Origin: Thermoflexus sp042408815
Lineage (GTDB): Bacteria; Chloroflexota; Anaerolineae; Thermoflexales; Thermoflexaceae
Assembly: GCF_042408815.1 (NCBI RefSeq)
Contig: NZ_JBHOQR010000026.1
Location: forward strand, 1-64,000
Length of the DNA stretch: 64,000 bases
Direction: 5' to 3'
Shown piece by piece: positions 9,233-18,207 of the stretch. Below the pieces are notes generated by a model, which searched no databases, had not been told where the DNA came from, and saw only the letters and a program-made list of their open reading frames with translations. The translations under genes and the position numbers were made by a program. Position 1 is the first letter of the stretch, and every line of letters starts with the position of its first letter.

Positions 9233-9257
9233 CGGATTGGAAAGACAGGAGGAACCA

Positions 9258-9956
9258 CTGAACCGGCAAGAACACCTCGGCCGATCCCTCAGCCCGGGGA
9301 TGCGGGCCTATCTGGCGGAGATCTATCGTATGGGTGAGGGAGGACCTGTACGGGCCGCGGCGCTGGCTCGACGCCTGGACGTCACCATCCCCGCGGTGGT
9401 CCGCATGCTGAACCGTCTGGAGTCCCACGGGTTGATCCAGCGGACCCGCCATGGGATCCTCCTGACAAAAGCTGGAGAACGGGAAGCCCTCCGGGGCATC
9501 CGTCAGCATCGCATCCTGGAAGCCTTCCTGACCCGCGTGCTGGGCATCGGTTGGGAGGAAGTCCATGCCCTGGCCGACCGATTGGACCCGGTGATCGACG
9601 AGGCGCTCTGTGAACGGATGTATGAGGTCGCCGGGCGCCCGACCCATTGCCCTCACGGGGATCCCATCCCCACGCCGGATGGGCAGATGCCGCCGCTTTC
9701 CGACATCCCGTTGAGCGAAGTCTGGATTGGCGCGCGGGGGCAGATCACCCGGGTGAAGACGGAGGATCCGGAACAGCTCCGATATCTGGGATCCCTGGGC
9801 CTGGTGCCGGGCACTGCCTTCGAACTGATCGCCCGCGCACCGTTCAACGGGCCGCTTCGTCTCCGCTTGGCCCAGCACGATGTGATCATCGGCCTGGAGC
9901 TGGCCCATCACATCCGGGTGGTTTTGGAAACCGAATCGCCCACCACCCCACTATGA
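9258..9956 (+). CDS. DtxR/MntR-family metal-dependent transcriptional regulator
   Basis: Metal-responsive repressor of iron or manganese homeostasis (family knowledge). It has a winged HTH at residues 10-65 (PVRAAALARRLDVTIPAVVRMLNRLE), then a dimerisation/metal-binding domain with H-R-I-L-E-A-F-L and CPHGDPIP, and a C-terminal FeoA/SH3-like domain (about 150-225). The HTH needs residues upstream of the first ATG (9300). AGGAGG at 9247-9252 stands five bases before CTG 9258, making CTG the likely start. TTG 9237 is in frame but lies only eight bases from the predicted transcript start and lacks a ribosome site. Fe versus Mn specificity is not resolved. Confidence 0.85.
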   Translation: MNRQEHLGRSLSPGMRAYLAEIYRMGEGGPVRAAALARRLDVTIPAVVRMLNRLESHGLIQRTRHGILLTKAGEREALRGIRQHRILEAFLTRVLGIGWEEVHALADRLDPVIDEALCERMYEVAGRPTHCPHGDPIPTPDGQMPPLSDIPLSEVWIGARGQITRVKTEDPEQLRYLGSLGLVPGTAFELIARAPFNGPLRLRLAQHDVIIGLELAHHIRVVLETESPTTPL

Positions 9957-10015
9957 AGGAGGCTCCAGGGCGAAGACAAAACCCTCGCTCCCCATCCTGA
10001 TCCATGAGGCCGGCG

Positions 10016-10885
10016 ATGACGACAGCCCGCACCCTGCTGATTGAGGATCATGGTCTTCCGCTTCATCTCTCGGTTTATGAACACTCCCCCCAGGCCCCGG
10101 TGGCGATTTTCATCCACGGCATGACCGCTCACGCTGGCTTTTACAGCGACATGATCCCGGGCGCGAACTTCCTCCAGGCCCTGGCGGAGGCCGGTCTTAA
10201 CATCCTTGCCCTCGACCTCCAGGGACATGGGCGGAGCGGCGGCGCACGGGGGCGCTTTACATATGCCGAAGCGATACGAAACATCCGCCGGGCCGTGGAC
10301 TTCGCCTTGGGGGCTTACCACGACCGGATCGGGATCACTGGATCCAGCATGGGCGGCATCCTGGCCTTCTACGCCGCCCTGGAGGATCCCCGGATCCGTG
10401 CGGCGGTCTGCCACAACGTGCTGGATCTACAGGACATCCGCCCCGTCCTGTATCTGCGCCGCCATTTCCTCCTGGTTCCCCTCGCGCGGGCGGCGCGGCC
10501 TCTCCAGCCCATCGTGGGCGAGCTCCCCATTCCGGTGCGCGCCTTCCTGGAGCCTTCCCACGTTTTTGAAAAGCCGGAGAACCGGCGTCGATGGCTCCAG
10601 GATCCCCTCTGTGTGTGGAGCTATCGTCTGAAGGCATGGATCTCCATGTTTCTGGAGCCCTCAGACAAGCCGCCTGTTGAGGCGATGACGAAGCCGGTGC
10701 GTATACTGGTCGGCGAGCATGACCGGATCCTTCCCGCGGATGCTCATCGGGCGTTTGCGGCGCGACTTCGCAGCCGGAACGACCTGATCATCGTGCCCGG
10801 GGCCGGCCATATGCTCCCCCTGGAGTATCTGGAGACCACGGTCCCGCTGGTGGCGGAGTGGTTTCACGAACATCTTCACGCTTGA
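10016..10885 (+). CDS. alpha/beta hydrolase, lysophospholipase/monoacylglycerol lipase-like
   Basis: The 289-aa hydrolase has IFIHGMTAHAGFY (oxyanion region), LDLQGHGRSGG, the nucleophile elbow GSSMGG (Ser about 109), an acid in LVGEHDRILPA and the catalytic His in PGAGHMLPLEY. This order matches serine hydrolases that cleave acylglycerols or esters. No signal peptide is present, so it is probably cytoplasmic. ATG 10016 is chosen over 10004 because GAGG precedes it by six bases. The substrate is unknown. It lies between the DtxR-like regulator and yqeB on the same strand, without obvious functional link. Confidence 0.85.
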   Translation: MTTARTLLIEDHGLPLHLSVYEHSPQAPVAIFIHGMTAHAGFYSDMIPGANFLQALAEAGLNILALDLQGHGRSGGARGRFTYAEAIRNIRRAVDFALGAYHDRIGITGSSMGGILAFYAALEDPRIRAAVCHNVLDLQDIRPVLYLRRHFLLVPLARAARPLQPIVGELPIPVRAFLEPSHVFEKPENRRRWLQDPLCVWSYRLKAWISMFLEPSDKPPVEAMTKPVRILVGEHDRILPADAHRAFAARLRSRNDLIIVPGAGHMLPLEYLETTVPLVAEWFHEHLHA

Positions 10886-10927
10886 GCCGTCTCCGCTCGC
10901 GCCGGGGAGCCTATGGCGGAGATCAGA

Positions 10928-11767
10928 ATGGAACCCTTCGACGCGAAACCGAAGGCCGTGATGATCCGGGTGGCAGTGAAAGGTGGAGGCGATCTGGGGA
11001 CGGGAGCCATCCTGCGGCTCCATCGAGCGGGGTTCCGCGTCTGGGTCACCGAGCTCCCCCAACCCCTGGCGATCCGACGGGCCGTGGCGGTGGCCAGCGC
11101 CATTTATGAAGGCGAGATCACCATCGAAGGCCATACCGCTCGCCGGGCGACGGATCCCGCGGAGTTCCCAGTCCTCTGGGCACGAGGAGAGATCCCGGTG
11201 CTGGTGGATCCGGGCGGGGAGAGCATCCGGCAATTGCGACCGGAGGTCGTGGTGGATGCGATTATGGCCAAGCGCAACACTGGGACCTCGATCGCGGACG
11301 CGCCGGTGGTGGTGGCCCTGGGGCCGGGCTTCACGGCCGGGGTGGATTGCCATGCCGTGGTCGAGACTGCCCGGGGCCATGACCTGGGGCGGGTCTACTA
11401 CACCGGGAGCGCCCTGCCCGACACGGGCATCCCAGGGACGATCGGCGGGCACGATGTGTTGCGGGTACTGCGGGCGCCATGCGCCGGGCGCTTCCGGGGG
11501 ATCCGGCGCATCGGTGACCGGGTGGAGGCGGGGGAGATCGTTGCATATGTGGATGAAACCCCGATCCGGACAGCGATCGCGGGGGTGCTCCGGGGGATCC
11601 TGTTCGATGGACTGGAGGTGACCCCCGGCCTGAAAGTAGGCGATGTGGATCCCCGGGCGGAAACCCGCCACTGCTTCACGGTTTCAGATAAATCATGGGC
11701 GGTCGGCGGGGGGGTTCTGGAGGCTGTGCTGAAATGCCTGCACGAGCGCAGATGGCTCCCATGGTAA
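10928..11767 (+). CDS. yqeB: YqeB/EF2563-family molybdenum hydroxylase accessory protein
   Basis: Family associated with selenium-dependent molybdenum hydroxylases and late molybdenum cofactor handling. Diagnostic stretches are VAVKGGGDLGTGAILRLH near the N-terminus, VWVTELPQPLAIRR, DAIMAKRNTGTS and ALGPGFTAGVDCHAVVET. The C-terminal half contains a biotinyl-like barrel (GDRVEAGEIVAYVDETPI). The start is uncertain among 10913, 10928 (GGAG six bases upstream) and 10961; the family core begins just after 10961. No hydroxylase, selD or moc genes are in the window, though a molybdate uptake pair lies at 32 kb. Confidence 0.85.
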   Translation: MEPFDAKPKAVMIRVAVKGGGDLGTGAILRLHRAGFRVWVTELPQPLAIRRAVAVASAIYEGEITIEGHTARRATDPAEFPVLWARGEIPVLVDPGGESIRQLRPEVVVDAIMAKRNTGTSIADAPVVVALGPGFTAGVDCHAVVETARGHDLGRVYYTGSALPDTGIPGTIGGHDVLRVLRAPCAGRFRGIRRIGDRVEAGEIVAYVDETPIRTAIAGVLRGILFDGLEVTPGLKVGDVDPRAETRHCFTVSDKSWAVGGGVLEAVLKCLHERRWLPW

Positions 11768-11843
11768 CCGGCGGACCTTCTATGGGCTCCTCACCCGGAA
11801 GGGGATGCCCCGGACCCAGAGTCCATGATTCGGAGGTGCTTCC

Positions 11844-12182
11844 TTGTGGATTGAGGTCGCAACGCTCGAGGAGATCCCGGTGGGATCTGCGAAAGTCTTC
11901 CAGGTTGAGGGCCGGGCGATTGCGCTGACCCGGGTCGGGGATCAGGTGTTCGCCTTCGGGGATGTCTGCACTCACGACGGCGGCCCGCTGGCGGAAGGGA
12001 AGCTGGAAGGCTATGTGATCCAGTGCCCGCGTCACGGAGCCCGTTTTGACATCCGAACGGGCCGGGTGCTCCGGCTGCCAGCCGTGGTCCCCATTCCCGT
12101 TTACGAAGTCCGGGTAGAGGGTGACCGGGTTTGGGTGAACCTGGAACCCGAGGGCGGATATTCTTCCGGAGGGAGCGGATGA
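11844..12182 (+). CDS. Rieske-type [2Fe-2S] ferredoxin
   Basis: The 112-aa soluble protein carries CTHDGG (CxH) and CPRHGARFD (CPxHG), the two motifs that bind a Rieske [2Fe-2S] cluster with two Cys and two His. It resembles the ferredoxins of aromatic dioxygenases and NirD-like proteins and probably transfers electrons. The start is TTG at 11844, set by GGAGG at 11832-11836 seven bases upstream. Its stop overlaps the nagA start (ATGA at 12179-12182), implying translational coupling. No oxygenase or reductase partner is adjacent, so the acceptor is unknown. Confidence 0.9.
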   Translation: MWIEVATLEEIPVGSAKVFQVEGRAIALTRVGDQVFAFGDVCTHDGGPLAEGKLEGYVIQCPRHGARFDIRTGRVLRLPAVVPIPVYEVRVEGDRVWVNLEPEGGYSSGGSG

Positions 12183-13330
12183 CCTCGCGCCCCGTTGCCA
12201 TCCTCCATGCAGCGATCTACACTCCCACCCGACGGATCGAGGACGGAGCGGTGGTGTTCGCCGGGGGCCGCATCCTCGCCCTGGGCCCCACGCGGGAGAT
12301 CCGCCCGCCCCGTCCGGCGGAACGGATCGATGCGCAGGGACGCCCTGTCACTCCCGGGCTGATTGACCTCCACATCCACGGCCTGGAGGGCTGCGATCTC
12401 TTTGGCCCGGAGCTGACAGAAGTGGCCCGACGTCTTCCGCGTTACGGCGTGACCGCGTTCGTCCCCACCACACTGACCATGCCGGAAGAGGAGATCCTGA
12501 AGCGCCTGCGGGCAATGGCGCAGGTCATGGAGACCCCACCGCGTGGAGCCCGGATCCTGGGGATTCATATTGAGGGCCCTCACCTTTCCCCGAAACGGCC
12601 AGGGATGGCAAACTCCGCATGGTTTCGTCCCCTGACCCCAGAGGCCGTCGCCCGCTATCAGGAGGCCGCCGCTGGATGCATCCGGTTATGGACCTTCGCG
12701 CCAGAGGAAGGGGAGGCGATGCAGGCCATCCCGGCGCTGATCGCCCAAGGGATCATCCCCGTGATCGGGCACAGCGACGCCACCTATGATCAGGCGATGG
12801 AGGCCATCCGGCGCGGGGCCCGCCAGATCACCCATTTCTTCAACGCCATGCGCCCCTTTCATCACCGGGAACCCGGGCTGTTCACCGCCGCCCTGCTGGA
12901 GCGGGAAGTGATCACCCAGCTGATCGCGGACGGGCAGCACGTCCACCCGGCGGCCATACGGCTGCTGTTCCAGATCAAAGGCTCCGCCGGCGTGGCCCTG
13001 ATCAGCGACGCCGCGCCGATGGCCGGGCTGCCGCCGGGCCGTTACACCTGGCTGGGCTATGAGGTGATCGTGGCCGATGGACGCTGCCAGACGCCGGAGG
13101 GGGCGCTGGCGGGATCAATCGCCCTGATGAACGAGGGCCTGCGAGTGCTGATCGAGGAAGCCGGCATCGATCCCCTGGACGCCGTCCGAAGCGCTACCCT
13201 CACCCCTGCCCGCGCCCTGGGGCTGCGTCGGATGGGACAGCTGCGCCCGGGAGCATTCGCCGACGTGGTCCTGTGGGCCCGCTGGGGAACCCCTGAGGCC
13301 GTCTGGATCCACGGGGAGCGGATCGTATGA
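12179..13330 (+). CDS. nagA: N-acetylglucosamine-6-phosphate deacetylase
   Basis: Amidohydrolase that removes acetate from GlcNAc-6-phosphate in amino-sugar and peptidoglycan recycling. The 383-aa product shows DLHIHGLEG (metal site in this TIM barrel), HIEGPHLSPKRPGMA, GHSDATYDQA, THFFNAMRPFHHREPG, ADGQHVHP and the catalytic Asp in ALISDAAPMAG. The ATG at 12179 sits inside the end of the Rieske gene with GGAGGGAG just upstream. No nagB, nagK or transporter is adjacent. Confidence 0.93.
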   Translation: MTSRPVAILHAAIYTPTRRIEDGAVVFAGGRILALGPTREIRPPRPAERIDAQGRPVTPGLIDLHIHGLEGCDLFGPELTEVARRLPRYGVTAFVPTTLTMPEEEILKRLRAMAQVMETPPRGARILGIHIEGPHLSPKRPGMANSAWFRPLTPEAVARYQEAAAGCIRLWTFAPEEGEAMQAIPALIAQGIIPVIGHSDATYDQAMEAIRRGARQITHFFNAMRPFHHREPGLFTAALLEREVITQLIADGQHVHPAAIRLLFQIKGSAGVALISDAAPMAGLPPGRYTWLGYEVIVADGRCQTPEGALAGSIALMNEGLRVLIEEAGIDPLDAVRSATLTPARALGLRRMGQLRPGAFADVVLWARWGTPEAVWIHGERIV

Positions 13331-13420
13331 GGGGAGACCCGCCCTCCCTACATACCATTCGGCTCCGGGATGGGAGCCCGCCTGACCCCACGGGAAGCCA
13401 GCCGCTTGGGAGGATCGAAG

Positions 13421-14140
13421 ATGCCGCGAGGTCCAGGATTTCTGTTCGATCTGGACGGCACGCTGGTGGATAGCGTCTATCAGCATGTGCTGGCGTGGCG
13501 CGAGGCGCTGGAGGCGGTCGGGATCTCCCTCTCGGTATGGCGGATCCACCGGCGTATCGGGATGAGCGGCGGATTGCTGCTCCGCGCCCTGCTCCGGGAG
13601 ACCGGACGGGAGGTCACCCCAGAGGAGATCGCCCGGATCCAGCAGCACCACGCCGAAGCCTTCGCGCGTATGCTGGCCCAGGTACGCCCCCTCCCCGGCG
13701 CCCGGGATCTCCTTCAGACCTTGAGGGAGGCGGGTGTGCCATGGGCCATCGCCACCAGCGGACGTCGAGAGGTCGCCCAGCCGATCCTGAGCCTGCTGGA
13801 TCTGGATCCCCACGTTCCGGTCGTGACGCGGGACGATGTGCAGTATGCCAAGCCGGATCCCGATCTGTTCCTGACAGCCGCAGAGCGCTTAGGGATCCCG
13901 ATTCAGGAGTGCGTGGTGGTGGGCGACAGCGTGTGGGATCTGCTCGCCGCCCGCCGGGCCGGCGCCCTGGGCGTCGGCCTGCTGTCCGGTGGCTACGGGC
14001 GGGAAGAGCTGGAGCGGGCGGGTGCCTATCGGGTATATGAGGACCCGGCGGATTTGTTGCGCCACCTGGATGAGGTCGGAGTCCGTTCATACGAGGCGCG
14101 CAGCGACCCAACTCCAAAAGAAATCCCCGGCAAGACCTAA
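13421..14140 (+). CDS. HAD-superfamily phosphatase/phosphatase-like mutase
   Basis: The 239-aa HAD hydrolase has motif I FDLDGTLVDS (nucleophile Asp and acid Asp), motif II in AIATSGR, a Lys in YAKPDPDLF and motif IV VVVGDSVWDLLAARRAG. The alpha-helical cap at residues 20-85 places it with Gph/beta-phosphoglucomutase-type enzymes. GGGAGG stands seven bases before ATG 13421. Its stop overlaps that of hpt on the other strand by four bases. Possible roles are sugar-phosphate or phosphoglycolate dephosphorylation; the substrate is not determinable. Confidence 0.85.
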   Translation: MPRGPGFLFDLDGTLVDSVYQHVLAWREALEAVGISLSVWRIHRRIGMSGGLLLRALLRETGREVTPEEIARIQQHHAEAFARMLAQVRPLPGARDLLQTLREAGVPWAIATSGRREVAQPILSLLDLDPHVPVVTRDDVQYAKPDPDLFLTAAERLGIPIQECVVVGDSVWDLLAARRAGALGVGLLSGGYGREELERAGAYRVYEDPADLLRHLDEVGVRSYEARSDPTPKEIPGKT

Positions 14141-14670
14141 TCCAGAAAGCGGACGGCCCCGATGTAAGGAAGATGACGATAGTGCTCGGCCCAGTCGATG
14201 CCGTAGCCCACGACGAATAGATCGGGGATCTCAAAGCCTCGATAATCCACCTGCACCGGCACCTGACGCCGATACGGCTTGTCCAGCAGCACGGCCGTGC
14301 GCAGACTGCGGGGGTTCTGTTGCCGCAGGTGAGACTGTAGATACTGCAGCGTCAGCCCGGTGTCCACGATATCCTCCACCAGCAGCACTTCACGATCGAT
14401 CACCGGCGCGTTGAGATCTTTGAGGATGCGGACCACCCCTGAGGTCTCGGTGGCCGTCCCATAGCTGGAGCAGGCAATGAAGTCCACTTGGGCCCGCACG
14501 CCCTCCAGATGCCGGAGGAGATCAGCGCAGAACACGAAGGCGCCTTTCAGGACGCCCACCAGAAGCAGCTCCCGCCCCTGATAGTCCGCGGAGATTTGGG
14601 CGGCCAGATCCCGCACCCGTTCCGCCAGCTCCTCCGCGCTGATCAGCCGCTCGATCCGATGGGGCCGCAT
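14137..14670 (-). CDS. hpt: hypoxanthine(-guanine) phosphoribosyltransferase
   Basis: Purine salvage enzyme that makes IMP/GMP from hypoxanthine/guanine and PRPP. The 177-aa protein has the PRPP motif VLLVEDIVDTGLT, the catalytic-loop segment SSYGTATETSG and the base-binding end LFVVGYGIDWAEHYRHLPYIG. Length and motifs are normal for bacterial Hpt. A perfect TATAAT (minus strand, 14711-14706) lies about 35 bases before the ATG without a good -35. Convergent with the HAD gene. Confidence 0.94.
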   Translation of the reverse strand: MRPHRIERLISAEELAERVRDLAAQISADYQGRELLLVGVLKGAFVFCADLLRHLEGVRAQVDFIACSSYGTATETSGVVRILKDLNAPVIDREVLLVEDIVDTGLTLQYLQSHLRQQNPRSLRTAVLLDKPYRRQVPVQVDYRGFEIPDLFVVGYGIDWAEHYRHLPYIGAVRFLD

Positions 14671-14705
14671 ACCGGAAACCTCCCTCCTCGAGTTCCGCCG
14701 CCCTG

Positions 14706-14711
14706 ATTATA
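14706..14711 (-). promoter_or_regulatory. -10 element upstream of hpt
   Basis: Perfect TATAAT on the minus strand, 36 bases before the hpt ATG. No convincing -35 at 16-18 bases, so this is a partial promoter call. Confidence 0.35.
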
Positions 14712-14798
14712 TCGGAGCTGTGTCCCGCCAGGCTCTGGAACGCCGGAGCAAGCGATCCGGGGTATGATACATGGGAGAATCCCCGATCGGAAAATCCC

Positions 14799-17150
14799 GT
14801 GCGCGAGCACGACCTGATCACGCTGGAATGGCCGAAGATCCTGGAGCGGCTGGCGGCCTTTACCGCCTTTGCCTGGGGCGCCGAGAAAGCCCGGGCCTTG
14901 CGCCCCTCCACGGATCTGGTGGAGGTCCAGGCCCGCCTGGCGGAGACGGAGGAGGCCCGCCGCCTGCTCGCCCTGGAGCCCAGCCTGGATCTGGGCGGGG
15001 TGCGGGATCTCCGCCCGTTGCTCCAGGCCGCCCAGCACGGAGCCTCCCTTCCACCCGCCGATCTGCTCGCCGTGCGGGACACCTTGAGGATCGCCCGGCG
15101 GATCCGACGCCTGCTGCTCCGGCGGGCCGAGGGGTTGCCCCATCTGGCTCGGCATGCCGAACGCATGCAGGAGTTCCCCGACCTGGAAGCCGAGATCGAG
15201 CGTTGCCTGGATGAGACGGGCGAGGTGAAAGACGAGGCCAGCCCTACCCTCCGCGCCCTCCGGTCGGAGATCCGCCGCTTGACCCATGAGATCCAGACCC
15301 GGCTGCAGCGCTATCTCACTGATCCCCGCTACGCGCCCTATCTCCAGGAGCCCCTGATCACCATGCGGGGCGGCCGCTTTGTGATCCCAGTCAAAGCCGA
15401 ACATAAAGGGAAAATCCCGGGCCTGGTCCACGACAGCTCGGCCAGCGGAGCCACGCTGTTCATTGAACCGCTGCCCATCGTGGAGCTGGGAAACCAACTT
15501 CGGGCCCTCCAGGCGCAGGAAGAGAGCGAGGTGGCCCGCATCCTGGCATCTCTGAGCGCCGCCACCGGCGCGCAGGCGGAGGGGATCTGGCGCACGCTGG
15601 AAGCCCTGGCGGATCTGGACCTAACGCTGGCCAAAGCCCGCTACGCCCTCGCCATCCAGGCCGAGCGCCCGGAGATCATCCGATGGCCGGAAGAGCCCCC
15701 CGAGCGGCGCACCGTCTCGCCCCTCTGGCTGCGCCAGGCCCGCCATCCTCTCCTGGACCCGCAGCGGGTGGTGCCCATCGATGTCACACCGGATCCTTCC
15801 ACATTCATCCTGGTCCTTACGGGGCCCAATACGGGAGGGAAGACCGTCACCCTCAAGACAGTGGGCCTGCTGGCCCTCATGGCCCAGAGCGGCCTGCATA
15901 TCCCGGCCGCTGAAGGCTCCCGTCTGCCCGTGTTCGACGGGATCTACGCCGATATCGGCGATGAGCAGAGCATCGAGCAGAACCTTTCGACGTTCTCCGC
16001 CCACCTCCTGAACATCCTGAGCTTCCTGGAGTCCACCACCGCCCACTCCCTGGTCCTTCTGGACGAGCTGGGAGCCGGGACGGACCCCGTGGAAGGCGCC
16101 GCGCTGGCCCGGGCGATCTTGGAGCACTTCCATGCCCGGAAGACAACCACGCTGGTGGCCACCCATTTCCCGGAGCTGAAGCTGTGGGCCCAGACCACCC
16201 CGGGCGCCATCAACGCCAGCATGGAATTCGACCCCGAGACCCTGGCCCCGACTTACCGGCTTCGCATCGGTCTGCCAGGCCGATCCAATGCCTTCCTGAT
16301 CGCTCGACGGCTGGGGATGCCAGAGGATTTGATCGCCCGGGCCCAGCAGTATGTGTCGCCCCAGGCCCTGCGCCTGGAGACCATCTTTACCGAGGTGGAA
16401 CGGCTTCGCGAGGAAGCCGCCCAGGCCCATATGGAAGCCGAACAGGCCCGCGCCGCCGCCCGCGCTCTGGAGGAAGAAGGGCGAGCCCGCTTGGCCCAGA
16501 TCGAAGCGGAACGGGAACGGATGCTTCAAGAGGCCCGAGAGCAGATCACCGCGCTGGTCCAGGAAGCCCGGAAGGAGATCGAGCAGATCCGCCGTTCGCT
16601 GCGGGCGGTGCATCAAGCAGAGGTGGAAGCCGCTCGACGCCGCCTGGAGGCCCTACAGGATCGCATGCGAGAAACGCTGGCCCGGGCCGCGCCACCCGTG
16701 GAGACCTCCGCGGAGCCCGGTTTCGCGGTGGGCGACCGGGTTTGGGTGCGCCCCCTTCAAATGGAGGGGGAGATCCTGAGTATGGAAGGGGAAGAGGCCG
16801 ACGTACAAATCGGCCGGTGGCGGCTGCGGATGGCCCTGGCGGATCTCGAACGACGGGAGCGGCCCCAGCCTGCGCCTTCTTCCCCGGCCTCCGTTACGAC
16901 GGTTCGGCCACCCCAGGTCCCTCTCGATCTCGATCTGCGGGGAATGCGCGTGGAGGAGGCGCTGCCCGTCCTGGAGAAGTTTCTGGACGAAGCCTTCCTC
17001 GCCGGCATGCCCTTCGTCCGGATCATCCACGGCAAAGGTACCGGTGCCCTGCGCCGCGCGGTGCGGGAACGGCTGAAAGCCCATCCGCACGTGGAGCACA
17101 TGGAGCCCACGCCGGATGATGGGGCGACCGTGGTGCGATTCGCAAGGTGA
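14799..17150 (+). CDS. mutS2: endonuclease MutS2
   Basis: MutS-family ATPase implicated in suppression of homologous recombination and in splitting collided ribosomes (family knowledge). The 783-aa protein has the MutS core and clamp without the mismatch-recognition domain. It shows Walker A GPNTGGKT (about 342-349), DELGAGTDP (Walker B/signature) and VATHFPELK. An Ala/Glu/Arg coiled coil follows at about 520-620. The C-terminal Smr nuclease domain (about 705-783) has LDLRGMRVEEAL and IIHGKGTGALR. The start is GTG at 14799. It is the first of three same-strand genes. Confidence 0.95.
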   Translation: MREHDLITLEWPKILERLAAFTAFAWGAEKARALRPSTDLVEVQARLAETEEARRLLALEPSLDLGGVRDLRPLLQAAQHGASLPPADLLAVRDTLRIARRIRRLLLRRAEGLPHLARHAERMQEFPDLEAEIERCLDETGEVKDEASPTLRALRSEIRRLTHEIQTRLQRYLTDPRYAPYLQEPLITMRGGRFVIPVKAEHKGKIPGLVHDSSASGATLFIEPLPIVELGNQLRALQAQEESEVARILASLSAATGAQAEGIWRTLEALADLDLTLAKARYALAIQAERPEIIRWPEEPPERRTVSPLWLRQARHPLLDPQRVVPIDVTPDPSTFILVLTGPNTGGKTVTLKTVGLLALMAQSGLHIPAAEGSRLPVFDGIYADIGDEQSIEQNLSTFSAHLLNILSFLESTTAHSLVLLDELGAGTDPVEGAALARAILEHFHARKTTTLVATHFPELKLWAQTTPGAINASMEFDPETLAPTYRLRIGLPGRSNAFLIARRLGMPEDLIARAQQYVSPQALRLETIFTEVERLREEAAQAHMEAEQARAAARALEEEGRARLAQIEAERERMLQEAREQITALVQEARKEIEQIRRSLRAVHQAEVEAARRRLEALQDRMRETLARAAPPVETSAEPGFAVGDRVWVRPLQMEGEILSMEGEEADVQIGRWRLRMALADLERRERPQPAPSSPASVTTVRPPQVPLDLDLRGMRVEEALPVLEKFLDEAFLAGMPFVRIIHGKGTGALRRAVRERLKAHPHVEHMEPTPDDGATVVRFAR

Positions 17151-17251
17151 CGGAACCTCTCTCCCATCCAACATCCGTCAAAACACCTTGCGGATGCTCC
17201 GAGAGAGCAGGATGATTTTACCGGATATAGACCCTGTGAGGAGGTTCGACC

Positions 17252-17497
17252 ATGATCAGTCCAGAGCTGCTGGAGATCCTGCGCTGTCCCCATTGCGTTT
17301 CCGGGCCGACCCGCAAAGAAGGGCTGGATCCCGGCCGGCTGGATCTGGTGAAGGAGGTGTGGCTGGTGTGCACGGAGCCGGATTGCGGGCGCAAGTATCC
17401 GATCCGTGATGGCATCCCGGTGATGCTCATCGAGGAAGGGGACAAGTGGCGTGACACCCCCGTGGATGCCCTTCCCGTTCCCCCGCCGGCCGCATGA
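17252..17497 (+). CDS. Trm112-family zinc-ribbon protein (UPF0434-like)
   Basis: The 81-aa protein opens ISPELLEILRCPHC and later has VCTEPDCGRKYPIRDGIPVMLIEE, the compact fold of Trm112/YcaR proteins. In other lineages these are small partners that activate methyltransferases. Two cysteine pairs (CPHC; C-x5-C) could bind zinc. GAGGAGG precedes the ATG by about seven bases. It lies 101 bases after mutS2. Confidence 0.8.
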   Translation: MISPELLEILRCPHCVSGPTRKEGLDPGRLDLVKEVWLVCTEPDCGRKYPIRDGIPVMLIEEGDKWRDTPVDALPVPPPAA

Positions 17498-17527
17498 TCC
17501 ATCCCATGATTTCGAGATCCGGCATCC

Positions 17528-18112
17528 ATGGTCATGAGCACAGAGGAATGGCAACGCATATTGCGGGAAGATCCCGAGCAGGCCGAGCTCCGCATCTCGG
17601 ATCTGCGGGAAGATCCAGAAGGCCTGCGCGCACTGGCCCATGCGCTGCTTCAGGACTCCGATCCGGAACTGCGGGCATGGGCCTGCCGGATCCTGGGGGA
17701 GGCACGGGACGTGGAGAGCCTTTCATCCCTGCTGCGCGCCCTGGAAGATCCGGAGCCGGAGGTGCGCGCAGCGGCCGCCTGGGCCCTGGGGATCCGTCCG
17801 GTGAGGGAGCAACAAGAGGCGGTGATCTCCGCCCTGCGGCGGCGTCTGGAGGATCAGCCCTGGGTGGCCTGGGTGGCCGCGGAGGCCCTTGCCCGCTACG
17901 GCGAGGCGGCGCTGGAGGCGCTGATCGACGGCCTTCGTCATCCCCATCCCCAGGTCCGCGTCCTGGCCGCCCGGGCGCTGGCCCGCATTGCCTCGCCCCG
18001 GAGCATCCCCGCCCTCGCGGCCGCCCTGGAGGATCCCAGCCTCCTCGTCCGCCACTTCGCGGAGGCCGGGCTGGATCGGCTCTCAGGAACATCGTGGATA
18101 TGGTTAACTTAA
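17528..18112 (+). CDS. HEAT-repeat protein
   Basis: The 194-aa protein is built almost entirely of HEAT/PBS-lyase-like repeats of about 30 residues, for example DPELRAWACRILGEARD, DPEPEVRAAAAWALG, AALEALIDGLRHPHPQVR and SPRSIPALAAALEDPS. It is probably a protein-binding scaffold; a lyase role cannot be claimed. The start is ATG 17528 or 17534, without a clear ribosome site. It follows the Trm112-type gene by 30 bases and probably shares its transcript. Confidence 0.75.
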   Translation: MVMSTEEWQRILREDPEQAELRISDLREDPEGLRALAHALLQDSDPELRAWACRILGEARDVESLSSLLRALEDPEPEVRAAAAWALGIRPVREQQEAVISALRRRLEDQPWVAWVAAEALARYGEAALEALIDGLRHPHPQVRVLAARALARIASPRSIPALAAALEDPSLLVRHFAEAGLDRLSGTSWIWLT

Positions 18113-18207
18113 GAAAGCGATGGCTGCCGCGCAGAGCCTGCCAGGGCGACCTCCTCTTCCCGGAAAACCGGGTCCGAATAGGGATCGCCCCGCAGACTGA
18201 ACATCCT

